Assembly (NCBI GenBank): GCA_018267875.1
Contig: JAFDXP010000015.1
Coordinates: 1 to 34,109, forward strand
Length of the DNA: 34,109 bases
Direction: 5' to 3'
Origin: Bacteroidota bacterium
Lineage (GTDB): Bacteria; Bacteroidota; Bacteroidia; Chitinophagales; Chitinophagaceae
A model generated the notes under the pieces. That model made no database searches. It was not told the DNA's origin and saw only the letters and a program-made list of their open reading frames with translations. A program made the position numbers and the translations under genes. Shown here piece by piece: positions 9,801-17,892 of the stretch (positions are counted from its first letter, which is position 1; the number at the start of each line of letters is the position of its first letter).

Positions 9801-10032
9801 AATTAAGCTCTGTTTCTAAGGGAATTGTAACAAATTTTTCTACTTCTTCAGCGCTTCTGCCTGGCCATTGTGTAATTATGATTACTTGCGTATTCGTAAC
9901 ATCCGGAAAGGTTTCGATAGGTGTATTCTTATAACTAACAAAGCCAACAATGGCTAAAAAAACAGTCATAAAAAATACAAAATAGCGATGCCTTAACGAG
10001 AAGTGTATAATTTGTCGAATGAACTTATTCAT
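6880..10032 (-). CDS. CusA/CzcA-family heavy-metal efflux RND transporter
   Basis: 1050 residues, full length for the HME-RND family: inner-membrane proton antiporters that export divalent or monovalent metal ions through a membrane fusion protein and an outer-membrane channel. Seen: the N-terminal helix followed by NTPIETFPDVTNTQVII, the QWPGRSAEEVEKFVTIPLE segment, twelve predicted helices in two halves with periplasmic loops, and in helix 4 the acidic relay stretch AVDFGIIIDGAVVMVEG typical of the Czc-like (divalent) branch. The partner genes (czcB-type adaptor, czcC-type channel) are not adjacent, which is unusual. The exact metal cannot be read from the sequence. Confidence 0.95.
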   Translation of the reverse strand: MNKFIRQIIHFSLRHRYFVFFMTVFLAIVGFVSYKNTPIETFPDVTNTQVIIITQWPGRSAEEVEKFVTIPLETELNSVQKRIALRSTSSFGLSYIRLIFDDDVDDVFARQQVFSRIGGAELPDGIKPDVQPPYGPTGEVYRYTLHSNIKNIRELNTIQEWILDRKFKSIPGVADVNTFGGGEKIYEIQVDPNNLTHYGLSSLDVFDAVSKSNINVGGDVLTKNGQAFVVRGIGLLNNIEEIKDIIVTKINGVPILVRNIATVVETEKPRLGQVHRDKYDDVVEGIIVMRKGENAEQVLNRIHEKVKELNEQVLPKDVKIQSFYDRTTLMEYATHTVLHNLFEGIVLVTLVVLVFMADWRTTLIVGLIVPLSLLFAFMLMRLKGMPANLLSMGAVDFGIIIDGAVVMVEGIFVALDHKAKEVGMQRFNKLAKLGLFKSVGTEMGKAIFFSKVIILTCLVPIFSFQKVEGKMFAPLAFTLGFALLGALIYTLTFVPALSSILLRKNVKEKHNIVVSFFERNVGNAFRWVYRNQKISLIAAISIMGITFASAKFLGSEFLPELDEGALWVKAQLPMSASLEESNVIARKMMDIIATFPEVNHTLAQVGRTVDGTDPKGFFNVEIAVDLKPKDQWAHGVTTESLIEDLNKQLRKLPGILFNYSQPIRDNVEEAVAGVPASLAVKIYGKDFIQLDKLANGVMDQLKTVNGVEDLGVLRNLGQPEFRIELNQKKMAMYGINMANANSVIEMAIGGKAATQLYEGEKRFDIRIRYNAENRNTEDKIAQLRVPTQDGSKIPIKEISDTRILTGPSFIYRDNNVRYIPVKFSVRGRDLGSTVAEAQKKVKEHVKLPDGYSLTWNGEFENAERASNTLARVVPICLVAIFVILFITYGNAKDAILTLMNVPFALIGGILALHLTHMNFSISAGIGFIALFGVCIQNGVILISVFRKNIEAKMALDEAIEKGVISRVRPVVMTALMAAIGLLPAAVSTGIGSETQKPLAIVVIGGLVTSTLLTLLILPVIYAKAHHLTHRRANRKLLNKAGIISRPPDHE

Positions 10033-10201
10033 ATAGAAATAGTAAACAAAGGGGGTAAGAAAATGAGGACATCAAAATGTCGCCAAATAATTTAAAAGTA
10101 TTTGTGGGCTAAACTAACTAATGTTTTCAGAGCAAGTGTATTGTCTAACGAGAGGATTTGTCTTTTTAACGATTACATAGTAGATGCAACTTTCAAAATT
10201 C

Positions 10202-12181
10202 CTATTTCATTGGCATGGTAAAATGAACAGTTGTTCCAATGTCCTTCTTACTTTCAGCCCAAATTTCTCCCCCATTTCTTTGTACAAACTCCTTACAAAG
10301 CATCAACCCTATACTATTGCCCACCTCCGCTGCGGTTCCAGGCGTGCTTTTGTGAAATGGCTCAAAAATATGAGGCAAGCGTTCAGGTTCAATACCAATT
10401 CCTTCATCCTTTATACTGAATTGAATAAATTGATTCTTAACCGGAGTTGAAAGCAATTCAATTTTAGAATTATTTCGTGAAAACTTTATGGCATTGGAAA
10501 GTAGGTTTCGAATGATAAACCGAAACTGATCGGTATCTGCACTTATAATCGTATTTTCCTCAACATTGTTCAGCAAGGTAATTTGCTTTTGGCTTGCTGT
10601 AAGTTTTAAAAATCTGAAGGTATCCTGAATTACTTTATCCGTATCAAAAGAGCTTTTATGAATTGAAATACCCTTGATTTGCATTTTTCCCCAGTTTAAA
10701 AGCAAATCAAGTGTTTCATTGGATGTGGTGGCACTTTCTTCGAGCGAATCTAAAATGTAGTTACGCTCAACTTCCGAAATTTGTTCATCGCGATACAACT
10801 CAATCAATGCAAGAATATTTCCTGTTGCACCTTTCAGATCATGTCCTATAATGGAAAACATTTTATCTTTTACCGCATTCGAATTTTGTAATTCTTCTTC
10901 ACGATGTGCTAAAGCCTGATTTAACTTTCGGATTGTAATAATATAGTAAACAGACAAAAGCAAACCAAACCCAAGTGCTAACGCAATGGCAAGAATAATA
11001 TTTCGCTTCTGTGCATTTTTTAAAGCTACTATGTTGAGCTGATCCATCTTTGCTTCTGCCTGGCTTAACTCTTGTACCGATTGAAGATTAGCAATTTCCT
11101 TTGCCTTTTGAATGGATACAATGCTATCTTTTAAGTCCTGCTTCCATTGTAGATATTGATAGGCTTTCTTGAAATCACCTTGCACTTCATAATGGTCTGA
11201 TAGAGATGCAAGAATATCGGATTGCAGTCGTCGTAAACCGAATTCTTTTGACTTTTCTAATGCTTGAAAATAGATCGGCTCTGCATCTTTAGGATTTTGT
11301 ATGGTTAGCGCTTCTGCCTTTACTAACAAAAAACGTACAATCTCTTCTGAATATCCGCTTCTCGAAGCAATTCCAATGCCCTCATTGATATATTCAACTG
11401 CCTTTTGGGGGTTATTTCTAGCAACATTTAAGGTACCTAAGTTGGAAAGTACAGACAACCGAGATCGAACATCTTTTGTTGTGTCACTAATATTCAACGC
11501 TTGATTTAGATAGTCTTGTGCTACATCAAGTTTTCCTTGACGACCATAAAGAGATGCTATGTTGTTTAGCAGATATGCTTCATCCACTAATTTATATTTA
11601 TGAGCAATCGTTAATCCTTCTTGATAATAAGCTAATGACTGGTCAATGTTTCCGACTAAATCATTAACCGTACCTAATCGTAAATAGTTTGAAACGATGC
11701 CTCTATTATATCCAATTGATTGGCAAATTTTAAGTGCATTTAAAAAATGCTTTACAGCATCGGTATAGTTTCCTGTCTTCCCGTCAGCCACACCCACAAA
11801 GCTTTCTGCTTTTGCTAACCCTTGCTGATCGGAAATTTGTTTGAAATTTTTTTGTGCTTTTTCTAAGACTATTCTCATCTTATCAAGCATCCCTTCATCC
11901 ATCAAAACAGATGCTTGATGTAATAGCATAGTGCCAACTCCCTTTTTATAGTCTTTCGATTCAAATTCTTTTTCTCCTTTTGTCGCATAAAAGAATGCCG
12001 AATCACGATTAACAATTAGAAAGTACTCAATCAATTTATCATAGGTTTCTAACTTCTCAATATTATTTTCAGCCTTTGATATTTTAAGATGTAGCGATGA
12101 AATATCCTCAGCAAGTAAGCCATTTGTAGAAATAATTATTAAAAGGCAAAAGAGGAATAAACGAGTTAGTAGTTGTTTCAT
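10202..12181 (-). CDS. TPR-containing sensor histidine kinase
   Basis: 659 residues from ATG 12181; an in-frame TTG at 12211 is less likely because the signal peptide begins at MKQLLTRLFLF. After the signal peptide come about six tetratricopeptide repeats (about 30-370), a short coiled coil, one transmembrane helix (about 395-417), a second coiled coil, HisKA with His447 (IIGHDLKGATGN) and HATPase (NLLSNAIKFS, DEGIGI, and a degenerate G2 box GNSIGLML). This periplasmic-TPR architecture is common in Bacteroidetes. No cognate regulator is adjacent. It is 169 bases upstream of the RND pump on the same strand, so they could be functionally linked; this is inference. Confidence 0.93.
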   Translation of the reverse strand: MKQLLTRLFLFCLLIIISTNGLLAEDISSLHLKISKAENNIEKLETYDKLIEYFLIVNRDSAFFYATKGEKEFESKDYKKGVGTMLLHQASVLMDEGMLDKMRIVLEKAQKNFKQISDQQGLAKAESFVGVADGKTGNYTDAVKHFLNALKICQSIGYNRGIVSNYLRLGTVNDLVGNIDQSLAYYQEGLTIAHKYKLVDEAYLLNNIASLYGRQGKLDVAQDYLNQALNISDTTKDVRSRLSVLSNLGTLNVARNNPQKAVEYINEGIGIASRSGYSEEIVRFLLVKAEALTIQNPKDAEPIYFQALEKSKEFGLRRLQSDILASLSDHYEVQGDFKKAYQYLQWKQDLKDSIVSIQKAKEIANLQSVQELSQAEAKMDQLNIVALKNAQKRNIILAIALALGFGLLLSVYYIITIRKLNQALAHREEELQNSNAVKDKMFSIIGHDLKGATGNILALIELYRDEQISEVERNYILDSLEESATTSNETLDLLLNWGKMQIKGISIHKSSFDTDKVIQDTFRFLKLTASQKQITLLNNVEENTIISADTDQFRFIIRNLLSNAIKFSRNNSKIELLSTPVKNQFIQFSIKDEGIGIEPERLPHIFEPFHKSTPGTAAEVGNSIGLMLCKEFVQRNGGEIWAESKKDIGTTVHFTMPMK

Positions 12182-12520
12182 GAGAATAGCAAGTATCGGT
12201 AATAGTCCCAAAATAATTTTTTTCCCAGCAAAAGCAATTTATTACCCTGAAATAAAAATATTTTGCATCAATCAAAGCAAGTAAGACATTGCAATAATTA
12301 AACAATTCTATTTCTACAACATCAATTACACTCATCTACTATGATACTATATTTTTTTAGCTTTCTATTGTTTAGGGCTGTTTTGATATAAAAGTCTATC
12401 TGAAAAACATTAAAACCTTTTTCGTAATTTTAAAGGGAGTAGTTTGAAAAACTATTTTCAATAAAAAAACAAAAATTAGACAATAACGCAATTCCATATT
12501 TTTCTAAAGAAATTTCTATT
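12182..12520. other. Divergent intergenic region, A+T-rich
   Basis: 339 bases between the divergent TPR kinase and the FG-GAP protein. No convincing gene. The only promoter-like element is TATTTTTC at 12497-12504, one mismatch from TAnnTTTG and 16 bases before the ATG at 12521. Many A and T runs are present, but no strong hairpin or direct repeat was seen. Confidence 0.5.
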
Positions 12521-14149
12521 ATGAAACTGAATATAGCTCTTGCTATCCTTTTGATATTTTTTTCTAAAACTCTTCATGCACAACCCGCCATAAAGTGGAC
12601 ATTTGATACTAAGGATGCTTCCTTTGGGCAATCGGCCGCAGCCGATATTGATGGAGATGGAAAATTAGAAATTGTGTTTGGTTGTTACAGAAACGACAGT
12701 TGTGTTTATGCTTTAAATGCAGAAAATGGCACCTTACTTTGGAAATTCAATACACACAGCATCAACAATGAAGGATGTAATGATGTTGCTCCGATAATAT
12801 ACGATGTAGATGGCGATGGGAAGCCGGAAGTGATTGTTGCAAGTTCTTGCAATCCTAAGACATATTGCTTTGACGGAAAAACCGGTGCCATAAAGTGGAT
12901 TTGTAATACTCGAGGAAGCGACTCACCACCTACCATTGCTGATGTGGACGGAGATGGAAAGCCGGAAATATTGCACGGCGAATTTGGTGGGTATGTAATT
13001 TGTATAAATGCAGAAAATGGCACGCAGGCTTGGGAAATAGCCGTTGATACACAATCTTGGGTTCAAACTGCACCAACCATTTTAGACATCAATAATGATG
13101 GAGTGCTTGATTTTGTAGTCGCCACTTGGAATGCACAAAACAAACTGAATAATAAGGTTTATGCTTTTAACGGAAAAACACAGCAAATACTATGGACACA
13201 TTCCCTTAATAATGTGGTTTATCATGGTAGTGCAGTTGCCGATTTAGATAAGGACGGCAAAGCAGAAATAATAATTGGCTGCTATAACGATACTTTATAC
13301 TGCCTCAACTCACATGACGGATCTGTAAAATGGACATATAGTGTTGGTAATAACTTTTATATTGGCGGCCCGGCACAGATAGCAGACCTTGATCATGATG
13401 GAAATTGTGAAGTAATCTTTTCGGCTTGGTATGCCGTTGTGGCACTAAAATCAAATGGAAGCTTGCTATGGCAATATAACATTCCTAATTATGGTCAATC
13501 TTTTCGCGGTGCTGCCATTGCAGATATCAACAATGATGCTAATCCCGATGTCACTTTTGCAACTGACAATGGAAGTGTTATTGCATTAAATGGCAACAAT
13601 GGCACTTTGATATTCAACCAAGATCTTCGTAGTCATTATGGCAATACAAGCTTTGCTATTGACCATGCTCCACTTGTTGCAGACTTTGATAATGATGGAA
13701 AAAAGGATGTTTTTGTAGTGGGCGGACATGGTGAGTATCCCGACTTCTATAAAGACTTTGGGCGAGCATATATGTTAAGTGTGGGTAAGGGCAATGGACC
13801 GGATTGGTTGATGTTTCAAAATGACATTCGCAGACAAAGCAATATTTGTCAACCGCTTTCAAATGCCATTACCAACACAATTGGCCATAAAAACGACATC
13901 GAACTCTTTCCTAACCCCATACAAGATAATACCATCTGCATAAGGCTGACAACCCAATTGCCTACGCATTTACTAATAAAGCTCACTAATCTCCAAGGAA
14001 AAATCATTGATCAATTTCAATCTTATTTATCCAAAACAGGAGTACAAACAATTAATTGGCAACCGAAAAATGAGCTAACCGTAGGCTTATATTATTGCAT
14101 TATACAAATTGGTGTAGAGAATAAAGTTTTCAAATTGGTAAAACAGTAA
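12521..14149 (+). CDS. FG-GAP/VCBS repeat protein with type IX secretion sorting domain
   Basis: 542 residues. The signal peptide is cleaved after LHA (about residue 20). About eight beta-propeller repeats each carry a calcium-binding loop of the D-x-D-x-DG form (ADIDGDGKLE, YDVDGDGKPE, ADVDGDGKPE, LDINNDG, ADLDKDGKAE, ADLDHDG, ADINND, ADFDNDGKKD), with interleaved W-x-F/Y strands like PQQ-propellers. The C-terminal ~80 residues (from ELFPNP to VFKLVKQ) are a T9SS type A sorting domain, predicting export through the outer membrane and surface attachment or release. The likely role is carbohydrate or matrix binding, which is inference. Confidence 0.93.
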   Translation: MKLNIALAILLIFFSKTLHAQPAIKWTFDTKDASFGQSAAADIDGDGKLEIVFGCYRNDSCVYALNAENGTLLWKFNTHSINNEGCNDVAPIIYDVDGDGKPEVIVASSCNPKTYCFDGKTGAIKWICNTRGSDSPPTIADVDGDGKPEILHGEFGGYVICINAENGTQAWEIAVDTQSWVQTAPTILDINNDGVLDFVVATWNAQNKLNNKVYAFNGKTQQILWTHSLNNVVYHGSAVADLDKDGKAEIIIGCYNDTLYCLNSHDGSVKWTYSVGNNFYIGGPAQIADLDHDGNCEVIFSAWYAVVALKSNGSLLWQYNIPNYGQSFRGAAIADINNDANPDVTFATDNGSVIALNGNNGTLIFNQDLRSHYGNTSFAIDHAPLVADFDNDGKKDVFVVGGHGEYPDFYKDFGRAYMLSVGKGNGPDWLMFQNDIRRQSNICQPLSNAITNTIGHKNDIELFPNPIQDNTICIRLTTQLPTHLLIKLTNLQGKIIDQFQSYLSKTGVQTINWQPKNELTVGLYYCIIQIGVENKVFKLVKQ

Positions 14150-14154
14150 AGCAA

Positions 14155-14184
14155 ATTGGTAAAATCATTTACTCATTTACCAAT
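14155..14184. other. 9-bp stem hairpin between convergent genes
   Basis: ATTGGTAAA and TTTACCAAT pair perfectly around a 12-base loop just after the FG-GAP gene. The following bases are only moderately T-rich, so it is a possible weak terminator. The left arm is part of a 13-base direct repeat (14132-14144 and 14153-14165) that copies the last codons of the gene. Confidence 0.4.
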
Positions 14185-14196
14185 CCTCTTTTAGTA

Positions 14197-15471
14197 TCAA
14201 TCGTTATTTTTTTTAATTACAGCTAAGCCAACTGAACATTCCAAGCATCGTTTGGAAGAACAATATTGATTGAAGAGCTGCAACATAGCTTGTGAGTGTG
14301 CCGCATGGCTTGCTTCCCAATGATGGGTTGACCATTCGGATATAATTCGGTTTTTTTCCGGTGGCAATAAGGTCAGCAACTGCAATGCTTGTTCTTGCAA
14401 AGCCAAGTTTCCAGTGCTATGAGCATACAAAAATTGAATAGGTGCAATGGTGTTAATGATGATGTTATGAATGGAGTGATCTCCAATGGCTTTTGGAAAT
14501 GAGCGGCTTTGAATGTCTTCAAAATGATAGTGATTATCCCAATAACTGCCGGCAGTAGCTTGCAATAAAGGAATTATTTCTTCCACACAACTCATCTCAA
14601 TTATTTTTGAAAAAAGATGAAGTGATTTTTGAACTAAAGCAGCAAACTGAGCAATACGAATCGTAGGAAAATTAGGAGGGCGCATTCGCATGAATTTCCA
14701 AAGATGTCCCTGTATAGGTTGAAGATTAAATTTCTTTTTTAAAAAGTAATATTCTGCTTTCAGTTTTTGAGGATATTCCTCTGAAAAATCATTTTCTAAA
14801 AATCCCGCTTGCCCAAATAAAATAGATTCTAATTGAAACAGTTGGTCTTTGTGCTTTGCCAAAATGTTTACAGGAATTGATTTGGCTAAAAGCAAAAAAG
14901 GCATTGCATTAGTTTTAAACCCAAAATTTGCTGCAAGCCTCCAGTAGAGCAGATTTTGCCAATCGCCTGCCGTTTGCTTTAAAATATCTTTCCATTCTTC
15001 TAATTTCATTTCCCAGCGTTCTGCCAACAAACGGTTGAGCCAGCTTTCGCGCAGAATAACAGGCACTTTTTGAAGCTGGGATGAACAAGGTATATGGTGT
15101 GTTGTTTGTTGCAAAGTGGCGTATTGCCTGATTACTGATTCGGGAATATGGGGTGATAAAATCAAGGTGGCAAAACTTTGATTTTCTAAATACACATCCT
15201 GTTGAAATACGACATGCAAAATAAGATGCCGGTATGCTTCATCCGAGTCGTGTTTGTGTTGCAACCATTCTGAAGTACGCACATGTAGCTCTACATTTCC
15301 AACCAATAAGGTATTGCCAATTTTGACTTTTGCTGATTCAAAATCGGGACCAGCGTGAGTGTTTCTCTGTCCGGGGTGTATGACGGTTACCGATTCACCA
15401 TCAGTTGTAGTAAGCGATTGTGAGTGATATAGGCTGTATTGCCAAATAAATTGAAGTAGGGCTTCATTCAT
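14197..15471 (-). CDS. DUF2851 family protein
   Basis: 424 residues, no signal peptide or membrane segment. The N-terminal part has the DUF2851 signature: HPGQRNTHAGPDFESAKV, then GNVELHVRTSEW and a further H-x6-Y-x-x-LILHVVF. The C-terminus has the conserved Cys cluster C-x4-C-x2-C (YCSSKRCLECSVG). The family is widespread in Bacteroidetes and uncharacterised. The order PD-F, ~15 residues, E-L-H-V within an alternating beta pattern recalls a PD-(D/E)XK nuclease core, with His in place of Lys; this is my inference. It is followed downstream by the convergent FG-GAP gene. Confidence 0.88.
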   Translation of the reverse strand: MNEALLQFIWQYSLYHSQSLTTTDGESVTVIHPGQRNTHAGPDFESAKVKIGNTLLVGNVELHVRTSEWLQHKHDSDEAYRHLILHVVFQQDVYLENQSFATLILSPHIPESVIRQYATLQQTTHHIPCSSQLQKVPVILRESWLNRLLAERWEMKLEEWKDILKQTAGDWQNLLYWRLAANFGFKTNAMPFLLLAKSIPVNILAKHKDQLFQLESILFGQAGFLENDFSEEYPQKLKAEYYFLKKKFNLQPIQGHLWKFMRMRPPNFPTIRIAQFAALVQKSLHLFSKIIEMSCVEEIIPLLQATAGSYWDNHYHFEDIQSRSFPKAIGDHSIHNIIINTIAPIQFLYAHSTGNLALQEQALQLLTLLPPEKNRIISEWSTHHWEASHAAHSQAMLQLFNQYCSSKRCLECSVGLAVIKKNND

Positions 15472-15522
15472 ATAGAAATTGTTTTCAAAAACCCAAAAAA
15501 TAATTTAGGGTTCAAAAACAAT

Positions 15523-16326
15523 TTACAAAAATTCGGACATTTCTTGCTGATATTTTTTGGCAGAAAGATAAATGTCATGCGCAAAATCTATTCCGTTTCC
15601 GGCATAAATGATACCTCGAGAAACATTGATAAGTATGCCGCCATCTGCTGTCAAAGTATTTTGGCAAACGGTTGCCACATCACCACCTTGTGTGCCCACA
15701 CCGGGAATGAGAAAAAAATGATGTGGTAATAATTTACGAACGTGTTGTAATTGTTCCTTTCTTGTAGCACCAATCACAAACATCAAATTTTCTGCTGTTC
15801 CCCACTCTGATACCTTTTTCAACACTGTTTCATACAGCAAGGTTCCATTTTGAATTTGAAGTTGTTGAAAATCTTGACTACCGGCATTTGAAGTAAGCCC
15901 TAAAACAATAGCCCATTTGTTTTCAAATTTCAAAAATGGCTTTACACTATCTTCACCCATATAAGGTGCTACGGTTACACTATCGAACGGGTATGTATAA
16001 AAGAAGGTGCGTGCATACTGCTCAGCTGTGTTACCAATATCGCCGCGTTTTGCATCTGCAATGGTGAAAATATTATTAGGGATATAATCCAAAGTTCGTT
16101 GTAAGCTTTGCCAACCGCTGATGCCTGCTGCTTCGTAAAAGGCTGTATTTATTTTGTAAGCAACAGTAAAATCTTTGGTTGCATCTATCACGGCCTTGTT
16201 GAAAGAGAACATAGGATCTTCATCGTGCAAAAGATGTTGGGGGATTTTCTCCAAATCAGTATCTAACCCTACACAGAGAACGGATCTTTTTTGCTTGATT
16301 GATTCAACAAGTTCTGAACGTTTCAT
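15523..16326 (-). CDS. pyrF: Orotidine 5'-phosphate decarboxylase (type 2)
   Basis: 267 residues. It catalyses decarboxylation of OMP to UMP, the last step of de novo pyrimidine synthesis, in the cytoplasm. Motifs: VGLDTDLEKIP at the N-terminus, the catalytic D-A-K-R-G-D-IGNTA segment, PYMGEDSVKPFL, and a phosphate-binding PGVGTQGGD-x9-12-ININVSRGI-like end. The chosen start is ATG 16326 (MKRSELVESI), which matches the normal beginning of the family and sits 5 bases after a -7 box; an in-frame ATG at 16362 would add 12 residues and place the promoter inside the gene. Confidence 0.95.
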   Translation of the reverse strand: MKRSELVESIKQKRSVLCVGLDTDLEKIPQHLLHDEDPMFSFNKAVIDATKDFTVAYKINTAFYEAAGISGWQSLQRTLDYIPNNIFTIADAKRGDIGNTAEQYARTFFYTYPFDSVTVAPYMGEDSVKPFLKFENKWAIVLGLTSNAGSQDFQQLQIQNGTLLYETVLKKVSEWGTAENLMFVIGATRKEQLQHVRKLLPHHFFLIPGVGTQGGDVATVCQNTLTADGGILINVSRGIIYAGNGIDFAHDIYLSAKKYQQEMSEFL

Positions 16327-16331
16327 AGCTG

Positions 16332-16339
16332 CGAAGATA
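16332..16339 (-). promoter_or_regulatory. -7 promoter box of pyrF
   Basis: On the reverse strand TATCTTCG, one mismatch from TAnnTTTG, ends 5 bases before ATG 16326. It decides the start codon and predicts a nearly leaderless transcript. Confidence 0.5.
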
Positions 16340-16637
16340 ACAGTGAATTGTTCAATGTTCATTTTCCCAATCGGCTGAATCCAAATTATATTTTAATGTT
16401 GTTGTTCCCTCAACCACATTTCAGCTTTCAAAAAAAAATGTTGCAAACAGTATGTAATTGCGCACTCAGGTTTTAAGCCCGATTTTCAAGTTCCAATGAT
16501 TCAGTTCAATGAATTGAGATAGGCTAACGAAAGCATTTGTTTAGTAAACAAAAAGCATTTTGACCATTACTGATGTATAGTAAATGTAGCTTCAAACAAA
16601 AATGGTCTGTTTTCAATGATTTCCTTCAAGTGCTGTT
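16340..16637. other. Intergenic region with a 17-base palindrome
   Basis: About 300 bases between pyrF and the GAF kinase gene. At 16536-16552 TTTGTTTA and TAAACAAA are perfect arms around one G. It lies 85 bases after the GAF kinase stop on the transcribed strand and could be a weak transcript end or a protein-binding site; no long U tract follows. A smaller palindrome (TCAATGAATTGA) lies near 16506. No gene is seen. Confidence 0.4.
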
Positions 16638-17840
16638 CTATCGAGGAATGATTAAGGTAAACACGCTACCTACTTTTTCTTTCGATGAAACGGTAATGGT
16701 TCCGCCAAGTTTATCCACTAATTTCCGAACTGTATTAAGCCCTATGCCGGTACCTTTGTTGTTAAAGCGGTCGGTTACTTCTAAGGTATGAAACAGGTCA
16801 AAAATCTTTTCAAGATGTGCCTCACTAATCCCACGTCCATTATCTTCTATAGCAAACCTATAGAATTCTTTATCCGTCGAAAAACGGACACGGACAATAC
16901 CCTTTTCTTTATCGTTGTATTTGATTGCATTGGTAACGAGGTTCAATAAAATCTGCATCAACAAAGCTTTGGGAGCAAGCAATTCATGATCCTGCGGCGC
17001 ACAATGAATTTCTATATCGGAAGGTGGGCTTACGGTTGACTTTAGTTCGCGCCAAAATTCGGCAAGAGAAAAGTTCATTTTTTGCACATCAGCATCTTGT
17101 GCTGCCATGCTATTTTTTAGTGTATTGTCAATCAGACTACGCAATGTGTTAGCAGCAATAGATATATGCTCAACCAGCTCCAAGGCTGAATCTGGGAGTG
17201 GATCTTGGTTATCTTTCAACAATTCTGCCAATGCTAAAATGTTGTTGCAAGGAGACTTCAAATCATGAGCAGCTACGTAAGCAAATTGTTGCATTTCAGA
17301 AGTCATATCTCGCAACTGGGTATTAATTTGTTGAATTTCTAACCGTTTACGTCTTAATTCAAACAAACTAACTGCTTGTTTTGCCAAAGCCCTCAATGCA
17401 CTTTTTTGAGCCTCGGTCAGCTCTTTAGGTTTATGGTCAATAATACATAAAGTGCCCACTGCATAACCGGATTCGGTAATTAATGAAACCCCTGCATAAA
17501 ACCCAATATGTGGTTCACCTATGACAAGCGGATTGTTTGCAAAACGAGGATCATTGAGTGTATCCGGCACAATAAACAGTCCATCTTCAGAAATAATGGT
17601 ATGAGTACAAATGGCAAACTCACGTGGAATTTCAGTTGCGACCATCCCCTTCCGTGATTTTACCCACTGGCGATCTCCATCAATAAAACTAATCAATGAC
17701 AATGGGGTACCACATATTTGAGAAGCAATTTCTGTTAGGTAATCAAAATCTGCCTCGGGAAAAGTGTCCAAAATCCTTAGTGCATATAGCTCTGCTAAAC
17801 GAGCTTGCTCGTCACTTTCAGACAGGTTGGTGTTTATCAT
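16638..17840 (-). CDS. GAF-domain sensor histidine kinase
   Basis: 400 residues, soluble, with no membrane segment. The N-terminal GAF domain (about 20-165) has the form common in Bacteroidetes and cyanobacteria: E-x2-R-x4-LR-ILDT-PE-x-DFD-LT, DR-W-KS, FC-HTI-like (AICTHTII), and GTLCIIDH. Then a coiled coil, HisKA with His192 (VAAHDLKSPCNN) and HATPase (NLVTNAIKYND, EDNGRGI, GTGIGLNTV). It probably senses a small ligand or redox/light input through GAF; which one is not visible. No cognate response regulator is adjacent. Confidence 0.93.
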   Translation of the reverse strand: MINTNLSESDEQARLAELYALRILDTFPEADFDYLTEIASQICGTPLSLISFIDGDRQWVKSRKGMVATEIPREFAICTHTIISEDGLFIVPDTLNDPRFANNPLVIGEPHIGFYAGVSLITESGYAVGTLCIIDHKPKELTEAQKSALRALAKQAVSLFELRRKRLEIQQINTQLRDMTSEMQQFAYVAAHDLKSPCNNILALAELLKDNQDPLPDSALELVEHISIAANTLRSLIDNTLKNSMAAQDADVQKMNFSLAEFWRELKSTVSPPSDIEIHCAPQDHELLAPKALLMQILLNLVTNAIKYNDKEKGIVRVRFSTDKEFYRFAIEDNGRGISEAHLEKIFDLFHTLEVTDRFNNKGTGIGLNTVRKLVDKLGGTITVSSKEKVGSVFTLIIPR

Positions 17841-17860
17841 AAAAAATCTCCGTTGCGTTT

Positions 17861-17891
17861 CAAAGATAGAATACTTGTACCAAACTTGTAC
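17861..17891 (-). promoter_or_regulatory. -7 box and upstream direct repeat of the GAF kinase gene
   Basis: On the reverse strand TATCTTTG (17861-17868) is a perfect -7 box, 20 bases before the ATG. Immediately upstream the octamer ACTTGTAC (plus-strand reading) occurs twice with an 11-base period (17873-17880 and 17884-17891), where the -33 element would be; no TTTG is at the right distance. About one helical turn between repeats suits a dimeric activator site. Confidence 0.5.
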
Positions 17892-17892
17892 T

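Noticed and set aside
12182..12211. TTG start at 12211 for the TPR kinase
   Set aside because: The signal peptide begins at ATG 12181; the extra residues are not needed.
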